A stretch of 64,000 nt of DNA from Hanleya hanleyi (GCA_036873755.1 JAVTVY010019592.1:1-64000); one strand, 5' to 3'; positions 22,396 to 34,296 are shown, numbered from the stretch's first letter. A program made the numbers and translations. The notes: generated by a model from the letters alone, not told the origin.

Positions 22396-22723
22396 ATGGT
22401 TGACTTTTGTTTCTGTTCAATATTGTCTGCTCGACTACGGAAGCACGCTACGACGCTCCGTGTATTGAAGACGGCCCCACCCGAGTTGGTCCGAACTATT
22501 GTACGTAGCGAAGACCCTGCTCTCGTGTGCTGTCTGTGTGAGATTGGATTCAATCTCTTAAAAGGCAACGTTCCACTGACTCCGGCTCAGAATGCGAAGT
22601 TGGCCAAGCAAAAGACAGGTCTGCGAGCCTTACTCCAGAAGCGAGTCTCTCAAACACAAAAAAGGTGTTACAGAAAGGCGGCTTTCTCGGAGCCATTTTA
22701 GCACCGTTGGGTGCTTCCTAGCT
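22396..22723 (+). pseudogene. Polinton/adintovirus-like small basic virion-type protein, frameshifted
   Basis: A short basic frame with LVCCLCEIGFNLLKGNVPLT and then AKLAKQKTGLRALL. This LCE...N.LKGN.PLT pattern followed by a lysine-rich stretch and a QKGGFLG hydrophobic end is what I recall of a small protein that accompanies Polinton/adintovirus-type structural genes. Here the QKGGFLG part is in another frame, after an A run near 22,658-22,663, so the copy is broken. The recognition is from memory of the family and unverified. Confidence 0.5.
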
Positions 22724-22777
22724 TTTTGGGTCTAGTATTGGTTAGACTGTTCGGTCGACAATGAACCACACAAAAAA

Positions 22778-23190
22778 ATGGTCCTCGTCGAACCTCGGCT
22801 TCTTCAAAACCTCCAATCACCGTACCCTGTACCCTCTACGATGAAGACGATAAAAACACTCGATGAAGAGATGCGTCAGATCTTACAAAAACCAGGGTTA
22901 AGCGACAGTGAGAAAGTACAACAGTACAATGAGACGCTTCAGCGGTACATGACCTTCGTGGGCCAATACAAAACCCTCTCTACCCCACCACCACGCGACA
23001 CACCGTCGACCTCAGCACCGCTCCAACAGCCACCAACACCAGGGGTACCACCTACAGCCCCACAGTGGGTGGAAGACGAAGTCCTGAAGAGCGTACCTGC
23101 ATCGTTCAAGAAACAAGCTGGCCTGGTATTACAACGGATGAAACAGAATCCTAACATGACTTGGAATAATAATGGTGAACTACTGATGAA
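22778..23190 (+). pseudogene. Polinton/adintovirus-like protein, N-terminal part, truncated by a SINE
   Basis: Starts MVLVEPRLLQNLQSP. Continues LDEEMRQILQKPGLSDSEK, a proline-rich linker, then a conserved-looking region (LKSVPASFKKQAGLVLQRM) with WNNNGELLM at the break. This arrangement resembles an uncharacterised protein of Polinton/adintovirus-like elements that lies next to the small basic protein. The frame is intact up to the SINE junction at about 23,190, where the last codons become SINE sequence. The C-terminal half is not found beyond the SINE. Confidence 0.5.
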
Positions 23191-23457
23191 AACCCCTACT
23201 TGTAACAGAACAGATCTAATGCTGTCATTTATAGTGCTGTCCCACTGAACTATCATGCCGTTGGCAAACATGACATCTTACTCAGTCACATTATACTGAC
23301 ACCGAGTGAACCTGTCCTTGCTCTATCCTCTTAAAGCTGAGCGTGAGCGAGAAAGCAACAAGTTCCATTTTTTTAAGTTTAGATATGACCCGTCCTGGGA
23401 TCGAACCCACTACCTACCGCTTACGAGGCCGACACTCTAACCATTAGGCCACCGCAT
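23191..23457 (-). mobile_element. tRNA-derived SINE with intact Pol III boxes
   Basis: Same family as 19,542. Here the head retains the A box (TGGCCTAATGGTTAGAG) and B box (GGGTTCGATCCC) on the minus strand. The 3' tail is absent, so the element stops within CTGTTACAAGTAGGG, abutting the virus-like frame. Confidence 0.88.
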
Positions 23458-23891
23458 GCATCATGAAGAGATCAGAAAGAATCCACATGGATGGCGATCA
23501 ATGCTCATGAAAGGTCAATTTGTGATCGGAACAAAGAATTGCTAAACATTAACCAAAACCAGGCAATTGTTTCTATATCACGGATGATATGTGCTACAGA
23601 ACTTTGCAGTTTCGATTAGGGAAAGGTGATAATCTGTTTGCCATGATCGCGAATTCCGAGTCTACCTTGATCGCATATTCCTTGTGTAAAACGCTGAGGT
23701 TGACAAAATAATATTAGCTGTTAAGCATATTTTGCCTGTTTATCTTGTTTATCACAAAATCACCATGGATGTCATGGAAATAAGTTTTCGCAGAATGAAG
23801 AATAATATACAGCCTATTTGTTCGCACAAGTTTGGGCGAAATTTGTGTGAAAACAACAGCTGAAAAATAGCCCTCATGTTACTCAATGTTT
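23458..23891. other. Intergenic stretch, nothing recognised
   Basis: AT-rich. No continuation of the virus-like frame was found on the plus strand. Confidence 0.5.
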
Positions 23892-24004
23892 TAGTACTCA
23901 CAGCACTTGTCAGTTGTGGCGACATCAAGACGACATTCTTGGCACGCGGCGCATGCTAGAATCCTGGCTATTTCCTTGCAGTTTTCTCTCCACACGTCAT
24001 GTCA
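23892..24004. repeat. Dispersed ~115-bp repeat, copy 2
   Basis: Matches 6121-6236 (TACTCACAGCAC, then CTGGCTATTTC, then TCTCTCCACACGTCATGTC). Confidence 0.75.
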
Positions 24005-24044
24005 CCGGCCCACACAACAAATTTTAACGGTCCACCAGTGGTCC

Positions 24045-24300
24045 ACCATCGGCTGTACTGGTGGCCCTTTGATGGCCACCGCCAGAGGACCACCACAATT
24101 TTGCTCATCGGCCCACCAATGGCCCGATTACTTCGGTCCACCAGTGGCAGCCACTTCTGTCCCGACGGTCGGTTTCCACTGGTGGCCCATTGTTGGCCAC
24201 CGTCGAAGGACCACTAAAATTTTGCTCATCGGCCCACCGGTGGCCCGATTACTTCGGTCCAGCAGTGGCTGCCACTGTTGACCCAATTGTTGGCTTGACA
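24045..24300. repeat. 121-bp tandem repeat, two copies, GC-rich
   Basis: TTGCTCATCGGCCCACC at 24,101 recurs at 24,222. Units contain many CCACCAGTGG/CCACTGGTGG near-palindromes. Confidence 0.8.
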
Positions 24301-24310
24301 ATGGCTGCTA

Positions 24311-24460
24311 TTGCTCACACGGCTGTTGATCAATCTTGTGATGATGTAAATACTCTAATAATTCAATGATAGGAAGTGATTTCCCCAGTGATTGAATTAT
24401 TAGAGTATTTCCAGCATCACAAGAATGTTTCTGACTGATCAACATTCGAGTGAGCAGTGG
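24311..24460. repeat. Hairpin: inverted repeat ~150 bp overall
   Basis: CTTGTGATGATGTAAATACT and the sequence after it pairs with the complement ending CCAGCATCACAAG. The outer parts (TTGCTCACACGGCTGTTGATCA and its complement) also pair imperfectly. Confidence 0.75.
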
Positions 24461-24471
24461 TACCCATTCCC

Positions 24472-24782
24472 CGAAGTCCTCAAATATTTCAATCACATCC
24501 AATTTTTAGACAAAATAAATCATTAAAGTAAATGTAATCACCCTCTAAAATCACTGAAATGATTAAAAAATAATGGATTATTTGTTGATTTTGGACCATT
24601 TATCGAAGCGTACTAAATAAATATGATCATAAATATTTATTTAATACACTTCACAAAATGGTCCAAAATCAACAAATAATCCATCATTTCGTAATCATTA
24701 TGATTTCACAGGGTGATAAATTTAGTGTAATGATCGTATTTTGTCCAAAAATTGCATGTGATTGAAATATTTGAGGATTCGG
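24472..24782. repeat. ~310-bp palindrome centred on GATC at 24,625-24,628
   Basis: The arms CCTCAAATATTTCAATCACA (from about 24,480) and its complement meet in the perfect core AAATAAATATGATCATAAATATTTATTT with almost no spacer. MITE-like foldback element; no coding. Confidence 0.8.
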
Positions 24783-26295
24783 CGTAATTTCAGCTAGACA
24801 ATCAGCTGCACCTACTAATTAAGACGACATGATGTAGTCTTCTTTTCAAGAAGTAACTTTTTCACCAAAGAAGGCTCGTAAGACTCCATTTTTCAGTTCA
24901 GAAGGTGATGATAAAGGAATAATCTCATAATTTCGCCAGCTCTCATATCGAAGACTTTATTTCAGTCGATTGTCATGACACACAAAATTAAATAAAATCT
25001 TCCATAATTTTATATTCAAAACAACATTTTTGGCCTAAAAAGTCCACGATCAATTTTTCCAAATGTTTTCAATGTTTTTCAAAATTTAAATTATATGTTT
25101 TCTAAGAATACTAAGTTTCTTAATTCAGACTTTATTAAAGGGACTACAAAATCACAACAAATATTCAAAAAGTATAGTGGATATATTGAATTAAATCATA
25201 ATTTTGGGATAAAGCAAATGCTTCAAGCCGACCATCTCCAGACATTTTGAATGATGCTGCTTTGTCAGCTCGGTTCCTTCACCTGCCATCTTGATCACAT
25301 GCCTTATTCCGGCCGCCGACTGCTGTTTCAATCTCTTTCATTTATCGTTAGTTTCCAGGTGATGTTGCCTCCTGCACTCTAAAACAGAAGTAGACAAGGC
25401 ACTGGTCAAAATTATCCTGATATTAATGATTGAAAGCAAGGACTTTTCTACGGTCAAGCTTTATACGAATCTAAGATCATCATATGAAGAATATCATCAG
25501 TTGTTGAATATATATTTCTGGCTAGTAATCATATTATCAAACCTCAAGGGAGAATTGCAAAAGCAAATCATTAATTAAAACAGTTCCAACCAGAGTTAAC
25601 AGTGCGTGTAATGCTTAAATTCTCTTTAATTACAAAATGGGTTTCATTATAAACAAGACAAGACTGAGCCCAAGATATGCCCTTAAACATACAGAGACAT
25701 ACAGATACATAGACACTAACAGGGCTATCCCCGAAAAGGAGAAAGGGGAGAGATAGCCTATGAGATAATGTGCAATAAAGGGATGCTTAGGTGATGATCA
25801 TCAGATCAGCTGATCAGTGATGTGTCAGTGATATTATAGGATTAACTGATTAACATGTTTCAAGAAATCATACAGCTGATCATGATACTCCACGATTTCA
25901 GGGCATATAAACTTGATCCTTATGGTGAACCTGTTTATGATGTTTCAAAATCATACATGACGTGATAAGTGGCATTCACTAAAACGAATACCAGATGAAA
26001 GTGGTGGTTTCAACAATCAAGTCGCATAACTTGCTAGGGGAAACAAGTTGGATCAGGTCAAAAAGGGTCACGTGTACATCTTCATATGGTGATGATAATA
26101 TGTGGTACATTTCTAAAGATTCTAACAAAATTTCTATCAGGAATTGTGTTGTGTTCACTAGAGACGGCAATAGATAGAATGCAGACTCATTCTTCTTGGT
26201 CAAATAAAGAAAGGAGATGTAATGGGAATTTGTAGTTCACTCTAACCAAATGTTAGCTATACAGATTGTATTTCTCATACTTACTGAACAAAGTA
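24783..26295. other. Non-coding stretch, possible intron or 3' region
   Basis: On the minus strand a CTTCTGTTTTAG acceptor-like site lies near 25,382, followed by sequence with no open frame. Otherwise nothing recognised. Confidence 0.35.
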
Positions 26296-26397
26296 TTATT
26301 CAACAAAGTCCAAGAACTTGTCCTTTGCTCCTTTTCCTGACCACTTCCGGCTATGGGCAGCATCAGTCCCCAATATCGTTTTCATATGGTGGTGTAT
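26296..26397 (-). CDS. Candidate terminal coding exon, unknown protein
   Basis: The minus strand has an acceptor (TGATGTCAG) at 26,398, then a 33-codon frame beginning IHHHMKTILGTDAAHSRKWS, ending KDKFLDFVE and stop at 26,296. The composition looks like real protein, unlike the surroundings. The family is not recognised. Its relation to the exons at 27,414 and 27,863 is uncertain because the phases do not match directly. Confidence 0.3.
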   Translation of the reverse strand: MHHHMKTILGTDAAHSRKWSGKGAKDKFLDFVE

Positions 26398-27413
26398 CTG
26401 ACATCATTTACCCACAAAAGGCATAAAGCACTAGTCTGAAATCAACATGAAAAGTACATGATCATTTCACACATATATCATTCTTGCTGACAAATTAATT
26501 CAAATGTTCATGCTGGTGAATTAATTCAAATGTGGATAGTTAATAGTTTGTGTTCAGTCGCTGAAAAGTGCAAACACAAACTAAATACTATAACAACCTC
26601 CCAAAAATATTCTCTTAATAATCAGAGTACCCGCCAATGGATAGAGGAAACAAGTCAAATTGGTCTGATAAATGAGGAGTGTATTCTGGAGCATCAACAT
26701 GAAATTACATCATGGTTACCAACCCCTGGACTCATGCCCAGTCCTCCAAATTATTTCATTCTATTACATCATATATCACAATATGGCCAAAGAAGGATAA
26801 TTCTCAGGATACCACAAATACCCTGATCTAAATGAACATAATAATAGTTTATACATAATTTGTTTAATAAGTAAAACAAGGAATCAATTACAGCATACTA
26901 TATTGTATCCTGGAAGACTTACTCACAACTGACTGAAACAGAATCTTGACTACTGCCAATATATTTCAGTAACGGCTTTATTCATTAAGCAGGGTTCTGT
27001 AAAAAAAGACAGAAATAAAATGAATTAGAGCAATGAAATTAAAGGAGTTGATTACATATAATCTGTAAACATGTAATCATTCAATACTTCTCAGTGCAAA
27101 TTGCTGAATACAAGTCAAATTGACATGATTGAGGCTTTTTCATAGACAATTAAATTCCACGGTCGGGTAATATTTAATCTATAAGCATGGTTTCTCATAT
27201 TGAAATAAAATTGGTAACAGAAGCTGAACGGCAGAATTCACTGAAATCTATCACAACATAGACCGTATGGGAAATATATCTAGAATATTCACCATCTTCA
27301 GTTCAAAATACCAAAATGACTAATAATTATCTCTCATACAGTCTTTCTGTGATAATTTGCTATTATCCCTAACATTTAACACCGAAAACTAAGTTCTAAA
27401 CAATCAAATATAC

Positions 27414-27477
27414 CTCCAGTTATCGCTACGGAAATAAATGACTTCAGAGTTCACTTCATCAACTTGGAGATTAAGGA
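27414..27477 (-). CDS. Candidate internal coding exon, unknown protein
   Basis: The minus strand reads VLNLQVDEVNSEVIYFRSDN, ending at a donor TGGAG|GTATAT (27,414/27,413). The upstream acceptor is weak (ATCGCGAG). A downstream acceptor at about 27,013 (TTTTTTTACAG) would give a short in-frame end with AATAAA close by. Not recognised. Confidence 0.3.
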
Positions 27478-27862
27478 CTCGCGATCACATGGATGAAGAT
27501 GTAAAAACCCAAGTCATTATTGTGTGGCAAAATCTATTGTTGAATCAGTATTCATCGTTCTCAGTTGATTCTATATTTAGTGCAAACATTTTTAGTGCAA
27601 AGAACCCACAAAGAACCCATAAGGACCCTAAAAGAACCCATCAGAAGTTTGTTTCAAGTATAATAGGGGCTCCTCGTCCTTAAGACCGCATGGTCTGTGA
27701 AGTGACGTCACAAACAAAGTTGGTCTGGCGCTCACCACTGAACTTTCAGCGCTAAAATTTACAATTATACATATTTCTAAAGTATAAACTCGATGGAGGT
27801 TGACTCAGAGCATTCTTAACTAATTATCTGCGAAATGTCAAGATAAAACAATCAACACATAC

Positions 27863-27883
27863 CTGTAAACTAGCAGATGACAT
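27863..27883 (-). CDS. Candidate first coding exon (MSSASLQ)
   Basis: Minus-strand ATG at 27,883 encodes seven residues, then a good donor CAG|GTATGT. The sequence upstream (about 27,890-27,990) is GC-richer and non-repetitive, as expected for a 5' UTR and promoter. Very short, so support is weak. Confidence 0.3.
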
Positions 27884-27989
27884 CTTACACTTGTAGGCTA
27901 ACGCATCTCTCACTCAGGCAGACGATCACAGTGCCGCGCAAGGGAAGTAACTGAACACGAATTTCGCGCCCAAAGTCGGCATAAATTTC

Positions 27990-29500
27990 CCGCAGTAAAT
28001 AAAATTAATTTTACACGTATGCCCATCATAAATGTTGTAGATATAATTGAATAATTATGGGATCAAACTGGTCAAAAATAATATAATTTGATTATCACTT
28101 TTGTTTTGACCAATGATTTTACATTAACCACCAAGTCGTCGGTGACGCTCCAAATGTATCGGCGGTCCGGCGTCGGGCCGTTTTCGGCTCCCGATGCCGC
28201 TCGTGCCACTACAGCCCGCTCCTCTCCCACTAGTGGTCCACTATTGTTTGCTGTGTGGGCTACTGGTGCACCATCAATTAGTTAGAGGTAGTGCCACATG
28301 GGAGCGGACATGGCTAGTGTCAAGTGTGGTGCACTACGGTCGTGGCAATCAAGTTTATATTATGTTAATATACAGACATCAAACTGTCAAATTGCACCTG
28401 GAAAGTCCAATGCCAAAACGAACAATGAATAAGGAAATACCATATTGATACAAGAATAGTCATTTAGGAAGGCGGACTGCCGATGGACATTTCCTGGATA
28501 ATGAGATAAGTTTGTTACAATACTGTATCCATCTAAATTAGCGGTAATGTTGAAACAGGTATACGATGCAGTGACGAAGAAGAACTACCATATGATTGGC
28601 ATTGTACAAAAATAATATTCGCTGCACTAATAATTCCCTTCTCATTTAGACACGTGCTAGTTTGAAGCGTGCAAGTTACTGTTTGGGTCATAATCGAACA
28701 TGAGTAGCCATGGTATGGAGACCATGCATTGCGTGCTGAAAATTGACAAAATACGTTTGTCAAGATTTCATTAACTGACCTAAAATTTGTCCTAATTAAT
28801 GACCTGAATATGAAAGGCCTGCCACGCCATATTGTCTGTTTCTGAATGCGAACTTGCATTCAATGAGTGCTCCCTCGTTTGGACCGTTTTTATACTATCT
28901 GGTGGTCACATATTTCATCATTTGCCAACAAATGACTTGATAGGGCTATCACTTCATGGCTCTGAAATATTTGTATCTAAAAATACCGATTAAGCCGGTG
29001 CTAGAGGCCGTATGGTCATGTCAATTCAATACGTCCACATGAACAGCTACAATGAAAGCGTGACTGGGATACAAATCATCACAATGATCACTTTTGGTTC
29101 TTGTGATATTTTAGATATTTGGGAATTCTAATATTTAGAAATATGTAGTCAGCATATTTGCCTGTGGGGTCATATGACTTCTTGTCAGTACTCCGGCATC
29201 GTTTCCACCACCCTTTTAATGTTGCGTTTAATCACACTGTAAGATGGTTCATTTTGAAGTTTAAAAGGACCAGTTAAAATGCCTAATTTATATGAAGTTT
29301 TTAGGCTTATCCTGGTTTTTCGATATGAATCTAAAAAAAAGAGAGAACAGTGAGGCGTGACTCACTGTGAGGTGTGTCCGTATATGTCTGGGTATGATCC
29401 TGGGTAGATTATCATTGATCCCTATGTTACAACATGGAGGCATGTGTCAATCAGTGATAACTGGTATAAATATGCAATAAATTTCCCTGGTATTTTTAGA
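27990..29500. other. Intergenic stretch with short repeats
   Basis: A GC-rich patch lies at 28,155-28,280. Around 28,985-29,095 a block (GGCCGTATG, then TGAACAGCTACAATGAAAGC, then GTGACTG) is related to 51,195-51,290. No gene supported. Confidence 0.45.
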
Positions 29501-29510
29501 AATAAACATT

Positions 29511-29930
29511 ATGCTCTTCCTAATGCGTATTTCGCTGCTGATATGTATATGAATATGCTCTTCCTAATGCGTATTTCGCTGCTGATATGCATATGAATAT
29601 GCTCTTCCTAATGCGTATTTCGCCGCTGATATATATATAAATATACTCTACCTATTGCGTATTTTAGAACTGATATTTATATATGAATATGCTCTTCCTA
29701 ATGCGTATTTTGCTGCTGATATATATATATGAATATACAAGTACTCTACCCTAATGCGTATTTTACTGCTGATATATATATGAACATGCTCTTCCTAATA
29801 CGTAATTTACTACTGATATATATATATGAATATGCTCTTCCTAATGCGTATTTTGCTGCTGATATATATATGAATATGCTCTTCCTAATACGTATTTTGC
29901 TGTTCATGTATATGAATATTTTGGCAACTT
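29511..29930. repeat. ~44-bp tandem repeat, about nine diverged units
   Basis: Unit ATGCTCTTCCTAATGCGTAT followed by TTYGCTGCTGATATATATATGAAT. The first three starts are at 29,511, 29,555 and 29,599. Later units vary in length. Confidence 0.9.
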
Positions 29931-30535
29931 TAAGTTGAAAATGTGTCAGAAATTGCTAGCTAGATATGTTGCTCCACGTTGTAGCATAATGACATTTATA
30001 TCAATGTTCTTTGCACATATTGCCATTTCATCTGCCTTTAACAGTGAGAAGTTAATCGGTCTCAAAGCTCGATTAGGTATTGTGCGAGAAAACACACATA
30101 ACAGTACTTCCACCAGTGCCTGGGTTTGTTCTGCGAGTTCCTGAATAAACGATTTGTATATATTAAGCATATGTGTTGTTTAGGAATAACCTTAAATTTC
30201 TTTATTCCATAACGCACCAGGATTGGAAGATGATGCAAAAGGCTGAGATGTTGACCCATCTCATGTTCCCTTTAGACCGTACGCCGCTAACTGGTGGTCC
30301 TTCTTGTTTGAGTTGAGGCATACCCAGTCGGCATGAGAGAAGGCCTGGGAGGGTACATCTTGGGAACATCACTCTCGAATGCATTACACCGGGAAGAATC
30401 TCGATTTATAGCTTTTAAACTACGGTGTTTACAAGCTATATAAATGACAACGTGTGGACAGCCAAGTACGCAAACTGCTGGAAAGGTCGCTGATGAACAT
30501 GTTGCATTAGATTCGGTGTTCACAGCCAGAAAAAC

Positions 30536-30880
30536 GGTGTTGGCCCAACACCATTTTTTAGTGTTGAGGCCAGTTCAACACCAATAAGTGGTGTTGAGAA
30601 ACGATGTTGACATAATTCAACACCAAAATGTGGTGTTCAGGCCAGTTCAACACCAAAAAACGGTGTTGAGAAAATGGTGTTGACCCAATCCAACACTGAG
30701 AAATGGTGTCGAGACCAGCTGAACACCAGAAAACGGTGTTGAAAGAATGATGTTGAAAATGTAACACTGAAAAATGGTGTTAGACCAGTTCAACACCAAA
30801 AAACAGTGTTAAGAAAAGGGGGTGTTCCGACACCAGTTTAACGCCGAAAACGGTGTTAAGAGAATGGTGTTAAAATTCCA
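30536..30880. repeat. GGTGTTG...CAACACC palindromic repeat zone (left)
   Basis: About 12-15 alternating AACACC and GGTGTT blocks separated by short spacers such as AGAAAATG or AAAAAACG. They can pair with each other in many registers. Confidence 0.9.
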
Positions 30881-31047
30881 ACATTGAAAAAAAACAAGGG
30901 TTATGTGAAACCCGGCAGTCTCGCCGTTTTGGTTTACGCCAATAAGAATGTTACCAACTACAAATTGATATTTGAATTTACTTCAATTGCAAAATTCAAT
31001 TTAAGAAAAATGCAATTTGAATTGCCAGCCCGTATAAAAAAATACCA

Positions 31048-31345
31048 TGGTTTTCAACAGAATGAACCATGGTAACCATGGTAATACCATAGTTGTCATG
31101 GTAATACCATGGTACGGGTGTACCATGGTTCAATGTATCATGGTTTGCATGGTATTACCATGGTACATATGTACCAATCATGGTTTGCATGGTACTACCA
31201 TGGTAATACCATGGTACACAGATGTACCATGGTTTACTCTGTTCAACTATGGTAATACCATGGTACAGATGAACCATGGTTCAATATACCATGGTTAACC
31301 ACTTTGAACAATAGTAATAGCATGGTACATAAAAGCCATGGTACA
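31048..31345. repeat. ACCATGGT palindromic repeat zone (left)
   Basis: Over a dozen CCATGG or near-CCATGG sites linked by TAATA or TACATATGT-type spacers. CCATGG is its own complement, so the zone is self-palindromic throughout. Confidence 0.9.
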
Positions 31346-32464
31346 ATATACCATAGTTATTTTGTTAGTGACAAAAAGAAACAATTGGAAGGATTTCAAT
31401 TTACGAGAAATAAATGAATGGATGCAAAGTTATATGCCTGTGAATAAAGTTGAATGGCTGACAGAATGGCTTAGAAACCGGTAAAGTTAAACAAATGATA
31501 TTTACCAAATGTACTGATTGTAATTTGTATAAGCATGCTAATAGCGCCACGTGGTGCGAGGCAGGAGAGAAATGTTGACCTCTGAACAGTTATATATTCG
31601 GTACTCTGAACGCTTGGCCTAGAACAAAAGACATTCTTATTTTCCTGGCTGGAATCAGTGAAGCTTATAACATGTCTAATTGTGATCTCTGCATTAATTA
31701 TGGGGATTAGAAACAAGGAAAGAGTCTCCCCGTAGTTCCCGGAAATAGGAAGTTCAACTCCGCAAACTTTGACCCTGCAGAGCTACGGCGTTGGCCTTGC
31801 TTCGATGAGAAGACGTCTCACGAATAGACTGCATGCGGTTCAGTACCGCATGACAAAATTGAGTTTTGAAAGACAAGATTTGTGTAGCTGTCAATATATA
31901 GTCAAAATATAGTTTTGAATACCCCTAAAATATGCATATATACGGTAAAACTAGCTGCCTGGCGAATAGAAAAGAGAAATGTGCGGATAGCTGACAGTCA
32001 ACATGTGCTTCAAAGTTTTATACGATTTTTCCTAAATTTGAAGCGAATACGGAATTCTCAACTTTAATACAGGAGTATTTCTTTCAAAACTATTTGTCAG
32101 TTCAGTTTCTCATTGACTTCAATGTTATTTTCGCGACCGTCAAATCTCCCGCAGGTCACGTCCCATAAGATAAGATAAGATAAGATAAGATAAGATAATT
32201 CCTTATTGTGCAAGCGTCAATGACTGATAGAGTACAAAATTCACATAACTATAACAACAGGTCAATTAATTTCAAACTTATATCATATATATCATATTCC
32301 CATATGCCGTCGGCCGGAACTCACCCACAATGTACCACGTGACTGCACTTGTGCATCTCTCGAATTGTTGCTATACTTCGTTGATTTCCGTTTTTTCCGA
32401 ATGGCTGATCGATTCCGTCAAGTGTGAGATCGAAAACGAGGCTTGTCATTAATTTACAACAATC
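31346..32464. other. Centre of the composite element, upstream part
   Basis: A (GATAA)n microsatellite lies at about 32,166-32,199. An E-box CACGTG lies near 32,336. No coding region supported before the ATG at 32,465. Confidence 0.45.
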
Positions 32465-32563
32465 ATGGCGGAAGATCTGCGAACTGTAGTGGGACTAGTT
32501 ACTCCATGCAGTTCTCTATCGAACGACAGAATGGGGATTATTGTTCGCGGAGTGAGATTCTAG
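32465..32563 (+). CDS. Candidate first exon of the gene inside the composite element
   Basis: ATG in good context (CAATCATGGCGG) opens a 32-codon frame, MAEDLRTVVGLVTPCSSLSN..., with a possible donor GGA|GTGAGA just before its stop. Further protein-like sequence (ESKVEEPKI, asparagine run, DRDVSKPP) lies at about 32,635-32,703. The splice chain to 33,423 is not resolved. Confidence 0.3.
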   Translation: MAEDLRTVVGLVTPCSSLSNDRMGIIVRGVRF

Positions 32564-32957
32564 CATTAATTTAGGGTTCCTAACTCAGCAAATTGTTGAC
32601 ACTCGTTGCTCGAGTCTCCCGTTGAGCAGCACAGTGAGTCCAAGGTTGAAGAGCCCAAGATTAACAACAACAACAACGACAGAGACGTCTCAAAGCCCCC
32701 ATGAAGTCATTCAACAATGAAGTCGAGGATTGCTTCGTTCTTTTCACCTTGTAATTATCACTTTTAAAAGTTGAAAAGTCCAACCACCTCCATAAAAGAC
32801 ACTGGTTGGACAATTTCGACATCAAGTATCTCGATAACCGTCCACGAATAAGTTGACTGAACTATGCCACCATGTTTACCATATATTTGTAGAATGGCCA
32901 CCTTGCTTTAATGCTGAGCAACAGGAAAACGTAATGGGGGGGGGCTGGCCCCTCCAC

Positions 32958-33479
32958 TTTTTGGGGCCGCGGTGTTAAAAGTCCTATCTTAGATAGCTCC
33001 GGTTCGACATTTAACATGGCTGGTATAGAATTCAGTCCCCCTTCCCCTTTTCAAATGTGCTCCATGGCTCCTGTAAACAATTCGATTCATAGCATGAATA
33101 AGAGGGGGATCACATTAAGCATGTTGTTAAGATTAAGTTATGTGATATTTCACTATTTCAGACAAGCGTCCCGAGCTGAAGTCCATACTGGACAGACTTC
33201 TGGATGGAGAGGATATATCTTTTGGGACCGCAATGTTAAAAGTCCTATCTTAGATAGCTCCGGTTCGACATTTAACATGGCTGGTATAGAATTCAGTCCC
33301 CCTTCCCCTTTTCAAATGTGCTCCATGGCTCCTGTAAACAATTCGATTCATAGCATGAATAAGAGGGGGATCACATTAAGCATGTTGTTAAGATTAAGTT
33401 ATGTGATATTTCACTATTTCAGACAAGCGTCCCGAGCTGAAGTCCATACTGGACAGACTTCTGGATGGAGAGGATATAT
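32958..33479 (+). repeat. 261-bp tandem duplication carrying an intron end and partial exon
   Basis: 32,958-33,218 and 33,219-33,479 are almost identical, including AAAAGTCCTATCTTAGATAG, the polypyrimidine acceptor TTTCACTATTTCAG and the first 57 bp of the exon. Only the downstream copy continues into the full exon. An open frame runs through both copies but is not the splice-consistent frame. Confidence 0.95.
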
Positions 33480-33571
33480 CCGACATTACGAAATCCCTTG
33501 GTAGTCTGGGAAGAGAACAGAGAGGCAAACGAACGATATCCACAAGACAATCCCCCAGTTCCGAAGATGAG
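33423..33571 (+). CDS. Coding-like internal exon, unknown protein
   Basis: Between acceptor TTTCAG (33,422) and donor GAG|GTAATT (33,571/33,572) lies a 149-bp exon with one open frame: KRPELKSILDRLLDGEDISD, then ITKSLGSLGREQRGKR, then TRQSPSSEDE. It predicts an amphipathic helix followed by a basic stretch and a serine/acidic tail. It needs one base from the exon before it and ends in phase 0. I do not recognise the family. The tandem duplication copied its acceptor and 5' end to 33,162. Confidence 0.5.
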
Positions 33572-34296
33572 GTAATTCTATAGCAAGTGAAAACTCAGCT
33601 CAAATCAAGTTAAGCTATATGTAGCAAGCAGTACCACCAAACGAAGTCTACAATTAAGTCCAACATTTAACTTGACCGGTATAGAGTTTAGCGAATATGT
33701 GTCAAGTTTGCCATATATTTTAGATCAAATATATTTATTGTTTACAGATCAATAGCACAATCATACAATATTATACAATTATATGATTCCAATGAGGTAA
33801 ATATGTTTCATGTACCAGAGAAAAACAATATTTGCCGAGGCCAAGGGTTCCCACACAAGAGGAAGTAACTCAAATCGTATATTGAGTAGATCACCTCTCT
33901 TGTCGTATCATGGTCATGATAGTGTTAGAGTAATGTAAATCTCTAGTTTTCAACTCTTCCAATACAAAGGGAAGTAACTATAGCGTTTACTCTCATTCAT
34001 CATACTCATGTCATGGTTTCATTTAGAATACTTGTTTGAGGGCCTGCTGGGACATTTTCTTTGAAAAGAAGTGAAGCCAAATTACTCAAAATGTAGTGTA
34101 TTTGAAAGAACTTGGAATATTTCAAAAGGAATAAAGAATTAATCATCTATTTTTTGTGAAAGGCCTACATGGATTCCTGTTTTTGTTTGACTTTATCCTT
34201 CTTGTCGACCAAAACTGAAATACAACCATCACCACTTCCTGTCTCATACATATTAGGTTTACAAATTCTTATGTTGATTCCTTTTCTTTTCCAGAG

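Noticed and set aside
29729..29938. Hydrophobic NAYFAADIYMNMLF repeat peptide
   Set aside because: Product of the ~44-bp tandem repeat.
33016..33504. 162-codon frame across the 261-bp duplication
   Set aside because: Runs through intronic sequence and uses a frame different from the splice-consistent exon frame.
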